Source: a virus. From it: a stretch of DNA of 35,951 bases. Under the pieces are notes generated by a model, which was not told where the DNA came from, did no database searches, and saw nothing but the letters and a program-made list of their open reading frames with translations. A program made the position numbers and the translations under genes. The stretch lies in IMG/VR virus record IMGVR_UViG_3300025117_000162, positions 1 to 35,951 of that record. The stretch is one strand, 5' to 3'. Each line of letters begins with the position of its first letter. Within the stretch, counting starts at the first letter, position 1. Positions 12,746-20,700 of this stretch are shown in pieces.

Positions 12746-13177
12746 TCAGGGCCGGATAAGCAATATTCCTTTTTCCTCTTTGTCGTGATTCCGAACGTCG
12801 AAATGGAACCACGGAATATCCATTTCCAGGCAGGTGATAAAACGGAAGTCCTCATCCCACGGCGTGGCTAAAATATCTCGGCGAATGTCTTCCGGGGAAA
12901 CATCTGCGGGAAGGGCATCCCCGGCCCGGCCGAATTTGTGCTGAGAAAGGGGGACACCCGTTTCCGAGTCGAAGGGCCGGAACCCCGACATGGTGCGCGG
13001 CCCGCCCACGCCCCAATTATTATAGGTCATGCGCCCGTAACGGTTCCGCAGGGCATCGGCGGTCCTGAGCAGCCGGTCGTCGAACATAAGCCAGAGGCTG
13101 CTCCCGCGATGCTTGAACTCGTTGAAAACAGACGGTGGAAGAAATTCGGTAAGTTGGAAGAACTTGGGAATATACAT
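12746..13177 (-). CDS. M15-like peptidase endolysin, 143 aa
   Basis: Carries the zinc-peptidase signatures of the M15 family (D-Ala-D-Ala carboxypeptidase/VanY type): PLSQHKFGRAGD (S-x-H-x3-G-x-A-x-D) and, near the C-terminus, PWFHFDVRN (W-x-H-x-D). It probably cleaves the peptide cross-links of peptidoglycan at lysis. The length suits a single-domain phage endolysin. There is no signal peptide, so release would depend on a holin. ATG 13177 is chosen over GTG 13183 because AAGGTAGG spaces well to it. The 173-base gap after it holds a weak hairpin (CCCGC 12711-12715/GCGGG 12725-12729) and otherwise nothing I can read. Confidence 0.75.
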   Translation of the reverse strand: MYIPKFFQLTEFLPPSVFNEFKHRGSSLWLMFDDRLLRTADALRNRYGRMTYNNWGVGGPRTMSGFRPFDSETGVPLSQHKFGRAGDALPADVSPEDIRRDILATPWDEDFRFITCLEMDIPWFHFDVRNHDKEEKGILLIRP

Positions 13178-13189
13178 GCTCACCTACCT

Positions 13190-13209
13190 TTTTGCTGACG
13201 TTAGCAAAA
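13190..13209 (-). promoter_or_regulatory. Perfect inverted repeat TTTTGCT-N6-AGCAAAA
   Basis: A 7-bp perfect stem with a 6-base loop lies between the 58-aa gene and the endolysin, just upstream of the endolysin ribosome-binding site. Its core GCTAACGTCAGC resembles the core of the larger palindrome at 13426-13455, so both may be hairpins or operators read by one factor. Confidence 0.4.
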
Positions 13210-13212
13210 TGG

Positions 13213-13389
13213 TTAAAGGCTATTCAGATATTCCGTCCCCTCGAAAAACACGTCATCATAACGAGGTTCCCGGAAATTGGCCCTCTCGCGTTCGCGGCGC
13301 ATCCGTTCAAGGTTTTGGACCGCTTGCCGCTCCTTGAACCTGCGGCGAATGTCCGCTATCTTTTCCGAAATTGTTTGTGTCTTTGCCAT
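13213..13389 (-). CDS. Small basic helical protein, 58 aa
   Basis: MAKTQTISEKIADIRRRFKE starts at ATG 13389, with AAAAAGG 6 bases ahead; a longer in-frame start at 13431 has no such site and would cross a palindrome. The product is highly charged, with an Arg-rich helix (RRRFKERQAVQNLERMRRER) and an acidic aromatic end (YDDVFFEGTEYLNSL). It is unrecognised and may bind nucleic acid or a phage protein. It is flanked on both sides by related inverted repeats. Confidence 0.55.
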   Translation of the reverse strand: MAKTQTISEKIADIRRRFKERQAVQNLERMRRERERANFREPRYDDVFFEGTEYLNSL

Positions 13390-13425
13390 GCTATACCTTT
13401 TTCCTGGCGTCACGAAAATGGTCCC

Positions 13426-13455
13426 GATCATTTTGCTGACGCCAGCAATATGATC
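13426..13455 (-). promoter_or_regulatory. 30-bp near-perfect palindrome
   Basis: GATCAT 13426-13431 pairs with ATGATC 13450-13455, and TTGCTG 13433-13438 with CAGCAA 13443-13448, separated by one T-T mismatch and closed by a 4-base loop. On the - strand the 3' arm is followed by GGGACCATTTTCG. It may be a terminator/attenuator or an operator for the genes at 13389-11848. Confidence 0.5.
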
Positions 13456-13515
13456 GCCGGGCTACCAGGTTCCCCGGCTGTTCCCTACTAACGAGCGCTC
13501 GCCCCTGGCGGATAA

Positions 13516-13541
13516 CTCCCGGCTTCCGTGGGCTCCGGGAG
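13516..13541 (-). terminator. Hairpin after the 96-aa membrane protein gene
   Basis: CTCCCGG 13516-13522 pairs with CCGGGAG 13535-13541 over a 12-base loop. On the - strand it is followed by TTATCCGCC, a weak T-tract. It occupies the 191-base gap 13390-13580, where I see no coding frame. Confidence 0.35.
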
Positions 13542-13580
13542 GGCCTGCCCCGTTTCAGCGCTACCGGCGGCAGGGGATGA

Positions 13581-13871
13581 CTATGAAAGCTTGCCCCGAA
13601 TGAAGGCCACGTCTTCCCCGATCTTTGTAAGTTTCGGAGTCAACACCTCGTACACGTGCTCCTCAAGGTCCGCTTGCCGCTCAGCCCGTGAAAGCATGTT
13701 AGCCTGGCATACCGGGTCTGAGCATGCGTTCTCGCGTTTCTCGTTGAAGATGTCCAGGAGCCCTTTGCGCTTAGCCCAGGCCGCCAGGAAGAACAGCGTC
13801 AGAGCCGCCCCGCCAACGGAGCCGCCCGCAATTTTTCCTACCGCCTCGATGGCCTGCAAGGCTTCCTGCAT
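13581..13871 (-). CDS. Single-pass membrane protein, possible lysis-associated, 96 aa
   Basis: The N-terminal helix (MQEALQAIEAVGKIAGGSVG) leads into a hydrophobic segment (GGAALTLFFLAAWAKRKG, about residues 16-36). A charged region with two Cys (ENACSDPVCQANML) follows, then a helical tail (AERQADLEEHVYEVLTPKLT). Membrane anchor plus periplasmic or cytoplasmic coiled-coil suits an inner spanin or holin regulator, and the gene lies at the edge of the lysis region. No family is recognised. The ribosome-binding site (AAAGG, about 8 bases ahead) is weak. Confidence 0.55.
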   Translation of the reverse strand: MQEALQAIEAVGKIAGGSVGGAALTLFFLAAWAKRKGLLDIFNEKRENACSDPVCQANMLSRAERQADLEEHVYEVLTPKLTKIGEDVAFIRGKLS

Positions 13872-13980
13872 GAGAGGGCCTTTCTGCGGTTAAAGGTTTA
13901 GGCGGCCAGCCTGCAATCTGCGATTCCCCCGTGGAATCCTCGTTGCCCGTGCAGTTCCCAGGCCAATCTCTACGGCCGCG

Positions 13981-14988
13981 CTACCAAAGCTGAATTACGT
14001 GCCGCCACGCCCCGCCGGCCGGGGCCGCAGCGGTGTACTTCCACGCGCCGATATCCCAGGGAACCGTGCGCGTGCTCCCGGCGTAGTCGTCGTCGAACGT
14101 GGCGGAAAGGTCGGTGCCTTGCCCGAGAGCAGCCGTGTCCGTGGGGTCAAGGCGGAAATCTCCTCCCGCCGCATTAACGAAAACCACGCCACCATCGTCC
14201 GTGCAGGTGGTCTTTACCCAGGTCCCGCCATCCCATTCGGCCGTGGTCGAGTCTTCGGCTATGCAATTTTTGGCGGTCGGCGAGGCGCCGCCCTGATCCC
14301 AAAAGCCCGTTGCCCCGCCGTAGGATGTATCGTTGTAAAAGGCAGTCCCGCCTTGATAAACACCAAAATTCATGGATTCGCAGTTAGCTGAAATGTTATT
14401 GTATATCTTGCAGTTGGTGCTCATGGCGTAGATGCCGAGACCAAGACCGACACCGGCGCCATTGATGTTGTGAACGTAGTTTCCTACGGCCTTGCAATTC
14501 CCGTCGACCAGAAAGGACCCCTGGGAGAACATGATCCCATAAGCATTCACTCCGTCCGTCGTGCTGGATTCGGTGATATCCAAGTACGCCACGCCGAAGT
14601 ATTGCTCGTAACCCGTGTCCAAGCTATAGACGTTGACTTGGATCACGCCTACGGCCGTCCAGGCGGTGAGCGTGCCGGAATAGTTGAACACTGGCCGGTT
14701 TGTCGGGTCCTCCCCCTGGATCGCCCGGAAACATGTCGAGGTGACCCCGGTCGCTCCGCTTATGGTCACGCGCATGTCGTAGGTTCCGGCCTGCACGGTC
14801 AAAACTTCCCCCGTCCCGGCCAGGTTCTTGGTGGTGGCTACCTCCCATGTCGTGAGGTTTGAGTAGTCGCACCCCGAGGCGCACATTGTCGTCTCGTTAT
14901 AGACGGCCGGCAACACCCAGGCCGATGCCGCCCAGGCCGGACTTGCAGCAAATGCTATAGCAAATGCTATGACAAGTGCTCGTCTCAT
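13981..14988 (-). CDS. Secreted beta-helix-like protein, 335 aa (paralog of 15557-16582)
   Basis: Starts with a textbook Sec signal peptide (MRRALVIAFAIAFAASPAWA, probable cut after AWA). The mature part has a Cys pair near its start (MCASGCDYSNL), a VQAGTYDMRVTISG strand repeat, and many short beta runs with Asn/Ser turns (VGNYVHNINGAG, IYNNISANC, YNDTSYGG, AKNCIAED), typical of a right-handed parallel beta-helix such as those in pectate lyases and tail spikes. The C-terminus reads GDFRLDPTDTAALGQGTD, then WDIGAWKY and a final WRHVIQLW. A related protein lies at 15557-16582, so the pair arose by duplication. The start overlaps the upstream stop (ATGA). No catalytic motif is visible. Confidence 0.75.
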   Translation of the reverse strand: MRRALVIAFAIAFAASPAWAASAWVLPAVYNETTMCASGCDYSNLTTWEVATTKNLAGTGEVLTVQAGTYDMRVTISGATGVTSTCFRAIQGEDPTNRPVFNYSGTLTAWTAVGVIQVNVYSLDTGYEQYFGVAYLDITESSTTDGVNAYGIMFSQGSFLVDGNCKAVGNYVHNINGAGVGLGLGIYAMSTNCKIYNNISANCESMNFGVYQGGTAFYNDTSYGGATGFWDQGGASPTAKNCIAEDSTTAEWDGGTWVKTTCTDDGGVVFVNAAGGDFRLDPTDTAALGQGTDLSATFDDDYAGSTRTVPWDIGAWKYTAAAPAGGAWRHVIQLW

Positions 14989-15545
14989 TTCTGTGTCTCC
15001 GTCCCCGGAAGCCCCGGCTTTGCCGCCGCGGCCTGGTCCGCGCCCTGGTCTGCCACGGCCTTAGTGGCCGTGCTCATGCGCTGGAACTTCTTGTCCGCGA
15101 ACACTTCCGATTTAGCATCAAACCACTTATCGTCCGGATCTCCCACCGGAAGGATGTACCGCCGCTCCCGGACTATCTGCCCCTTGTCGTCAATCTCCGG
15201 GCCTTCCAGGGCATCCGCTTCATGCCGAATCAGACTGTTGATGTGGACGATCTTGAACAGCTTGCCGTCCGTCTCAAGCTTCCCGGTAAAGCCACCCGCT
15301 GGAGCGATCTTCACGATGTCCCCGGCCTTGATGCTGCTTCCAACGTCCTTCACAGCCACCAGGGCGTCGCAGGGCATCGAGGTGGTGTTCCAGCGGTTTA
15401 TCCGGACGTGCAGGGGCTCGGCCGGCCACGCACTGGAAACCTTCCAGAACCCGAACCAGACGACTCCGACCACGATCACCAGGATCGCCCAGGCTGCCGC
15501 TTCCGAGAGCCATGTCCTAACTTTGGGGTCTTCGTTCTTTTCCAT
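14985..15545 (-). CDS. Membrane-anchored S26 (signal peptidase/TraF-like) peptidase candidate, 186 aa
   Basis: AGGAGG lies 8 bases before ATG 15545; a longer in-frame start has no such site and overlaps the upstream gene. Residues 16-34 (AAAWAILVIVVGVVWFGFW) form the single membrane anchor. Then VRINRWNTTSMP places Ser56-Met-Pro exactly as in the signal peptidase I/TraF nucleophile box, followed by SIKAGDIVKIAP. Lys98 (LFKIVHI), about 40 residues on, fits the general base, and ILPVGDPDDKWFDAKS resembles the GD-N-x-x-S-x-D-S-R box with substitutions. By family knowledge it would cleave signal peptides on the periplasmic side. It lies between two genes whose products carry such peptides. A degenerate, inactive homolog is possible. 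Confidence 0.6.
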   Translation of the reverse strand: MEKNEDPKVRTWLSEAAAWAILVIVVGVVWFGFWKVSSAWPAEPLHVRINRWNTTSMPCDALVAVKDVGSSIKAGDIVKIAPAGGFTGKLETDGKLFKIVHINSLIRHEADALEGPEIDDKGQIVRERRYILPVGDPDDKWFDAKSEVFADKKFQRMSTATKAVADQGADQAAAAKPGLPGTETQK

Positions 15546-15556
15546 TGCTTCACCTC

Positions 15557-16582
15557 CTACCACCACTGAATCAGGTGCGGCCATGCTGCTCCGCCCGGTA
15601 TCCATTCGTAAGCCCCGATATCGAAAGCGGCGCCGTAAGGCCGGGTAGTGCCGGCGTAATCGTCCGTGTATATCGCCGATTCATCCGTTCCTTGGTCCTT
15701 GGCCGCCGTGTCGTCTTCCTGCAACCGGAAATCATCGCCTGCCGCATCCACGAATAGGACCGGGGCGTCAACCAGGCAGTCGGTCAGGGCTGTCCACGCT
15801 GCCCCGGAATACGTAAACCCCGGAATCTGACTCTCTTGCGCGATGCAGTTTATTGCGCTGCCCGTGGACGCGCCTACATCTTTGAAAAAATCGCGTTCCG
15901 TTGCGTCATACGACGTGCAATTGTAAAAAACATTGTCGTCATCGGACGTATAAAAATTTGCCAGCTTATTCCTGGCCGCGATACAGTTTATCACTGTATT
16001 TCCGGGGGAGTTCATCCATATGCCGTAGGCCGCGCCGGCGGCCGGCGACGTCACATCATGAACCCAGAGCCCGACGAAGCGACCCTGACCTGCGATCGTC
16101 GTGTAAACCCCGGCGAGGTTGTTGGTCGTTGTCCCCGTATAGGTCACGTCAAAGTCGTACAGACACACCCATTGCTCCGTTACCGGCTCACCATAGTCGG
16201 CGTTGACCTGCAAAACGCCGACGCCAACGAAAAAACCAATCCCGCCTGAGTAGGCTACCAGCGGCCGGTTGGTGCGGCTGGCACCCCGGAACACCCGGTA
16301 GTTTTCCGCGCTGCCGTTTGTCGCGCCCGAGATCGTGACCCTCTCGTCATATGTGCCGAGAGACACCGTGACGACAATGCCGCCCGCCGCGCCCAGGTCA
16401 ACCGTCGTGGTCACTTCCGCGAGCCCGATCGAGGAAAAATCGCACCCGGACGGGCATACGGTATATTCCGTGTAGCTGGCCGGAAAAATCCTGGACGAAG
16501 CCCCCCACGACAACCGGGGACCGGCCACGGCCAGGGCCGACAGGAAGGCGAGAACGGCAAATGATTTCAGGACGCGGGGCAT
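15557..16582 (-). CDS. Secreted beta-helix-like protein, 341 aa (paralog of 13981-14988)
   Basis: Sec signal peptide (MPRVLKSFAVLAFLSALAVA). The mature part starts like its paralog: FPASYTEYTVCPSGCDFSSI, then VSLGTYDERVTISGATNG and NRPLVAYSG. Repeated short strands and Asn-rich turns (VINCIAARNKLANFYTSD, FYNCTSYDA, AINCIAQES) suggest a right-handed beta-helix. The end shares GDDFRLQEDDTAAKDQGTDE, DIGAYEW and PHLIQWW with the paralog. Its first six codons are duplicated at 16744-16762. The start overlaps the 54-aa gene by 16 bases. It is probably exported to the periplasm or surface; a virion or host-modifying role cannot be told apart from sequence. Confidence 0.75.
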   Translation of the reverse strand: MPRVLKSFAVLAFLSALAVAGPRLSWGASSRIFPASYTEYTVCPSGCDFSSIGLAEVTTTVDLGAAGGIVVTVSLGTYDERVTISGATNGSAENYRVFRGASRTNRPLVAYSGGIGFFVGVGVLQVNADYGEPVTEQWVCLYDFDVTYTGTTTNNLAGVYTTIAGQGRFVGLWVHDVTSPAAGAAYGIWMNSPGNTVINCIAARNKLANFYTSDDDNVFYNCTSYDATERDFFKDVGASTGSAINCIAQESQIPGFTYSGAAWTALTDCLVDAPVLFVDAAGDDFRLQEDDTAAKDQGTDESAIYTDDYAGTTRPYGAAFDIGAYEWIPGGAAWPHLIQWW

Positions 16583-16762
16583 GGGGTTTCTTTCAGGGCC
16601 TCCGCCAACTGCTTCATGACGCCCGGACGGGATAGGGCCTCCCTCACGATGGCCTCATCATTGGCATTGGCCAGCTTGAGAATGCGCCGGGCCTCTTGCC
16701 AGACTTCCTCCTCATAGGCTTTATCCGGCATTTCTTTCTCCTTATTTCAGGACGCGGGGCAT
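16564..16762 (-). repeat. 19-bp direct repeats at 16564-16582 and 16744-16762
   Basis: ATTTCAGGACGCGGGGCAT occurs twice exactly, 180 bp apart. On the - strand each copy is ATG CCC CGC GTC CTG AAA T. Copy 16582 begins the beta-helix gene; copy 16762 follows the upstream stop and now reads MPRVLK-stop. This leaves a vestigial start as the scar of an insertion. Confidence 0.95.
16567..16731 (-). CDS. Small helical protein inserted between direct repeats, 54 aa
   Basis: AAGGAG lies 7 bases before ATG 16731. The product is one long helical, charged protein (MPDKAYEEEVWQEARRILKL, then IVREALSRPGVMKQLAEALK) ending CPAS. It is too short for most callers but has a good start and a regular codon pattern. 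Its end overlaps the start of the beta-helix gene. It lies within a 180-bp unit bounded by exact 19-bp copies of that gene's start, so it was probably inserted or duplicated into place. The product is unrecognised. Confidence 0.6.
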   Translation of the reverse strand: MPDKAYEEEVWQEARRILKLANANDEAIVREALSRPGVMKQLAEALKETPCPAS

Positions 16763-16766
16763 CATG

Positions 16767-17240
16767 CTACCTCGGGCAAATGAGCGTCAGGACTTCTGTG
16801 CCGCCCTTGGGAGCGGTTCCGGAATGAATCGTGGTCACGGTAAAGGCCAGGGCGTCGCCTTCCGCCAGGTCGTCATAGGCGGTGTTGATGACGCCATCGG
16901 AAGCATACCATTCATCACCGATGGTCACGCCCGTGGATAAAACCGATACGTCAGACCCGGCCCGCTTCCGCAGCACGTTCATGGTCGTGGTTCCGGTCAC
17001 GCCCTTTTCTGCGACGTGCCCAAGGACATCCACGATGACGCACCCGGCGCAATGTTCCGGAATGGGAATAAATACGGTTTCGCCCGTGGTCGTCATTGCT
17101 GTGTTTTCGCCGGATTGCTCATAGGCCAGAGTCAGGAAACGGTATACCGGGTTCGCCCACGGCCCACGGTCCCATCCACCGGCCATCGCCGTCGAAGCCA
17201 AAACCAGCAGCCCGGCCAAAAGAAAGATCGCGCGTTTCAT
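16767..17240 (-). CDS. Exported protein with Sec signal peptide, 157 aa
   Basis: N-terminal signal peptide MKRAIFLLAGLLVLASTAMA with a probable cut after AMA. The mature region is beta-rich (NPVYRFLTLAYEQS, TMNVLRKRAGSDVSVLSTGV, then DALAFTVTTIHSGTAPKG) with two Cys in HCAGCVIVDVLG and one at the end (LICPR). It resembles small phage beta-sandwich proteins, such as DUF-type decoration or receptor-binding accessory proteins, but I cannot name the family. The start is 10 bases from the upstream gene's stop with a GGGGG site ahead; it belongs to the exported-protein operon. Confidence 0.65.
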   Translation of the reverse strand: MKRAIFLLAGLLVLASTAMAGGWDRGPWANPVYRFLTLAYEQSGENTAMTTTGETVFIPIPEHCAGCVIVDVLGHVAEKGVTGTTTMNVLRKRAGSDVSVLSTGVTIGDEWYASDGVINTAYDDLAEGDALAFTVTTIHSGTAPKGGTEVLTLICPR

Positions 17241-17250
17241 GGCAGCCCCC

Positions 17251-17682
17251 TTACTTCACCAAAAGGTAACAGGTCGGAGTGATGGCGTTCGCATCGCCAG
17301 TTTCTTCAATGATAAACTTGATATATTTTGAAAAGTGAGGACCAAATTGCGTGTATTGAGTCCCGGAAGCGGACGTTATCCCGGAAAAGACAATGCCCCC
17401 ACCTTCGGGCTCAACGTAATTGGTCCCGTCGTAGCTGGCCTGGTAGTAGAGTTTTCCCGTTCCATCCCCTAAGACAGAAAACTGCGTCCCAAAATAGCCC
17501 ACGTCCTGCGGGGTGATGGTGATGACGGTTGTGGTCGCGCTGTAGGCATGCCCTGCCGCGATCGCCGTATCTCCCGCCATGAGCGTGTGATAGGTCCAGG
17601 AGTTTTCTCCTGCCAGGACCGGAGCGGTGAAAATACAGGCCAGGATTACGATTGCCGAAAGGATAAGCCGAAGCTTTTTCAT
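17251..17682 (-). CDS. Exported protein with Sec signal peptide, 143 aa
   Basis: GGAGG lies 6 bases before ATG 17682. MKKLRLILSAIVILACIFTA then PVLA gives a signal peptide with an LA cut site. The mature part is beta-rich: TTVITITPQDVGYFGTQFSV, GKLYYQASYDGTNYV, and a C-terminal YIKFIIEETGDANAITPTCY. The ..YYQASYDGTNYV.. phrase is common in phage structural and tail-associated proteins of unknown fold. It is the first gene after the giant polyvalent protein and opens the exported cluster. Whether it joins the virion or is exported is unknown. Confidence 0.65.
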   Translation of the reverse strand: MKKLRLILSAIVILACIFTAPVLAGENSWTYHTLMAGDTAIAAGHAYSATTTVITITPQDVGYFGTQFSVLGDGTGKLYYQASYDGTNYVEPEGGGIVFSGITSASGTQYTQFGPHFSKYIKFIIEETGDANAITPTCYLLVK

Positions 17683-17738
17683 TGTGCCTCCATCTTGTAA
17701 TGGATACTACATTTAGCGGTTAAAAAGCAAGGCAATCG

Positions 17739-20700
17739 TTATTGCCCGTACTCGTTAAATCCGTAAGCCTCGCCAATATCTTGTTGAAATTGCCGCATAT
17801 ATTTTGGTTTCCGCTCGGCGTATGCCTTTGCACGATTTTTCTGCCTGCGAAGGATGGCTGAACGCAGGGCTTTGCCTGTAATCATTACGCCGCCATCCTT
17901 TTTTTGCTCCGCGTTGTAGGTTGCCAGGTCAGCCAAAACCGCCTGTCGGTCTTCCTGTGTCTTGGCGTGAATGAAAAGCTCCGCGAAGTCCGCAATCTTT
18001 TCGGCCCTGCGCTTCTGTTCCCTGGTTGCCAATTCCTGCGCCGACCTGGTTTCCGCCTCTCTGGTAGGCGTGAATCCCAAAGCCTTATAAACCTTTTCGC
18101 CGGGTGTGTACTCAATGGGCGGAGTGCCTTCAATGCCGGTTCCGCCTTCCAAGCCAAAGGCTATGTAGGGGTTACGAATCATGTCAGGCATCGCCATGAA
18201 GATACCGGCGGCCACGTCGCCGCGCTTGATGAGTTTGTAGCCACCCTGAACGCGCTTGTAGATGGTCTTGCCGGTCTGGAATCCTACCGGCAGGTCAATG
18301 ATGTCCGTTCCCTGGATGCGCCAAGACAGGTCGCTTCCAAAGACAGCCGGGATGCCGCGTGACGTTGCACGGGCAAAGTTTTTCCCGGTATTTTCATAAA
18401 GCCACTTCTCCCAATCGTCGGACGGGTCCGTAAAAAGCCGATAAATGAATCCTGCCAGCCACGCAAAGGGAAGGGCCGTCAACCCTCCAAGGGCCATGGT
18501 CCAGGCCAAATGAGAGCCAAGCACCTTCATGGTCATGGCACGGTCTTCCGTGGGCCACGCGGAAATGGCTTCCTGAACCCGGTGCTTCAGGAAAACCAGA
18601 TTGTTCACAGGATAGGTCATAAACGTGTAAAGCACGTTCCCAAAAGTACCGGCCTTGCGGACGACTTCCGGGCGATTGGTCCGGCCATAAAGAAAATGGG
18701 ACGCAAGAACGACCTGCTTTGCCACCAGCTTAACCGGGTCTTCCGCCTTAGAGTCTCTTGCCCGCCGATAACCGGCCAAGAAAGAACTCATGCGGTTGAG
18801 GCTTTCCGCGCCCGTGAACCCGGCATAAAGCAGCCGGCCGATGTCTGACGTGTAGCTTTCATGGACCTTGTTGGCGTGTATGCCGGTCACTTCCCCGAAG
18901 TAACCAGGGTCCAGATAGCCGCGTTCGTAGGCTTCCCGGATGGCATTGGTTTCGTCTTCCGTAATCCATTTTGATGCAGTCTTGAAAAGGGGCCGCCCGG
19001 CCTTCTTGTCCGCGAACCATGCGGCCATAACGTCCTTGTTGGCTTTGGCAAGCTGCTTTTCGGCGTTGCCCTTTGCATCGGGGATGGACCTAAGCATGGC
19101 TACGCCGTGGGTCCAATTCTGTGTCATGTTCAGGGCAGCAGCCGACACGTCCCCCGCCAGGAAGAAAGCCCCCGCAAGACGTTTGAACGCCCCGGCTTCG
19201 CCTTCGGCCGGCCCAAGCATGTCGGAGACGTATTCCCGCGCCGACCTCCACATGTTAGGCTTCTTGGCGGGGTCTATCAGCTTCATGGACTGCGCGAAGG
19301 CGTGCGCCGCCCTGCCCTTGGCGACGTAGGCGTTGAACCCCGTCAGGTATTCAGCCAGGACGTTATCAAGGTCCGTGCGGTATCCCAACGTCCCCTTGCG
19401 CGGGATAAGGTGCCGGGCAAAGCCCTTGGCCTTGTAAAGCTCGTCAACGTGCTTCGACAGGGCATTCCGGATGTCGGTCAACTGTTCCATCTCGGCCGGG
19501 GAAACCGTGTCCTTGAACCCGGCCATAAGCGCGTTCACGCTGGAATCGAGGATACCGTTAATTATGTCCAGCCGGGCTCCCTCGAAAAGCTCAACGGGAA
19601 GCTCCCGCGAACGGATGGGCTTTATTTTCTTTTCCTTCGCCATCGCCGCTATTTTCTCAGTGCTCCACCCAAGACGGTCCCGGATCACCTGAATGGCCGC
19701 ACGTTCAGCCGCATGCCTCCGCGCTTTCTTGGTGACGTGCAGCGTGCCCCGGATGGTCGGGACTTCAAAGAGGTATTCTTTCTTGGCGTCCCCCTCGCCT
19801 TCAACCACCTTGACAAGCCATTCACTTTCCCATTGATGCGGCACGTAGGCCCGGCGCTGAAAGGCCCAATCCGCCACGGCCTGAACAGCCTCAATCTGTT
19901 TTTCGGTAAGACCTAATTCGTTAAGGGATGTCGCCATCTTGGCGTTCGCGGCGTCTTCCGTTGTGCCGCTGGAAAGGGCGGTGTTTCTTCGGTTCACTAT
20001 CCGGCGCACTTCAACGACCTCAAATTCAGTCAACGCGCCTTCCCCGATGTCGGTAATGATGTTCCCCATAATGTGGTCAAGTTTCTGCTTCAAGACCTTC
20101 CGGATGCGCCAGAAAGCAAACCGTTCCTCGTCGGATAAGCCAAACCGTTCACCGGAAAGGGTGGCGTTCGAGAAGAATTTGTTCTCCCGGTCCCCTTCCA
20201 GTAAGGCGAAATCCACCTTTTTTCGGCTCTTGGCGGGAAGCTCAAAGTACGGCTTGGTCGTCTCCCTGTCCCGGATGCTCATCTGGTTTGCGTCACCGTT
20301 CCGGGCGATTTGGTTTTCAAGCAGGTTGTCCATTTCCCAATGGTCGTGCGCCAGGTCCACCATGGTCTGAAAGCGCCGGGTGAATTTGTTCAAGTCGTCC
20401 GGGTCGCTGGTAGGCAGTTCAATGCCGGTTTCTTCAAAGACGCGGGACAGGTCAATCTTGCCGTCCGGGGTCTTGTAGCGGTTCATGAAGTTGGTAACAA
20501 GACCCTGGCTGTACTGGTCGGCCATGTCGGAAAGCTGGCGGGTCTTCTGCTTGGTCTGAAACAGCGGCATGCCTTCCCGTAGGGCCTTGGAACGCATCTC
20601 GGGGGTGATGGGGAGGGCGTGGGCCGTGGTGTTGGCAATCTCCATACTGCCGACTTTCGCCCCACCCCATTCCTTCTTGTTGAAAAACTTGTTCACGGCC

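Noticed and set aside
17683-17738. Promoter between the polyvalent gene and the exported cluster
   Set aside because: Only a weak TAGTAT with no properly spaced -35 box; not better than chance.
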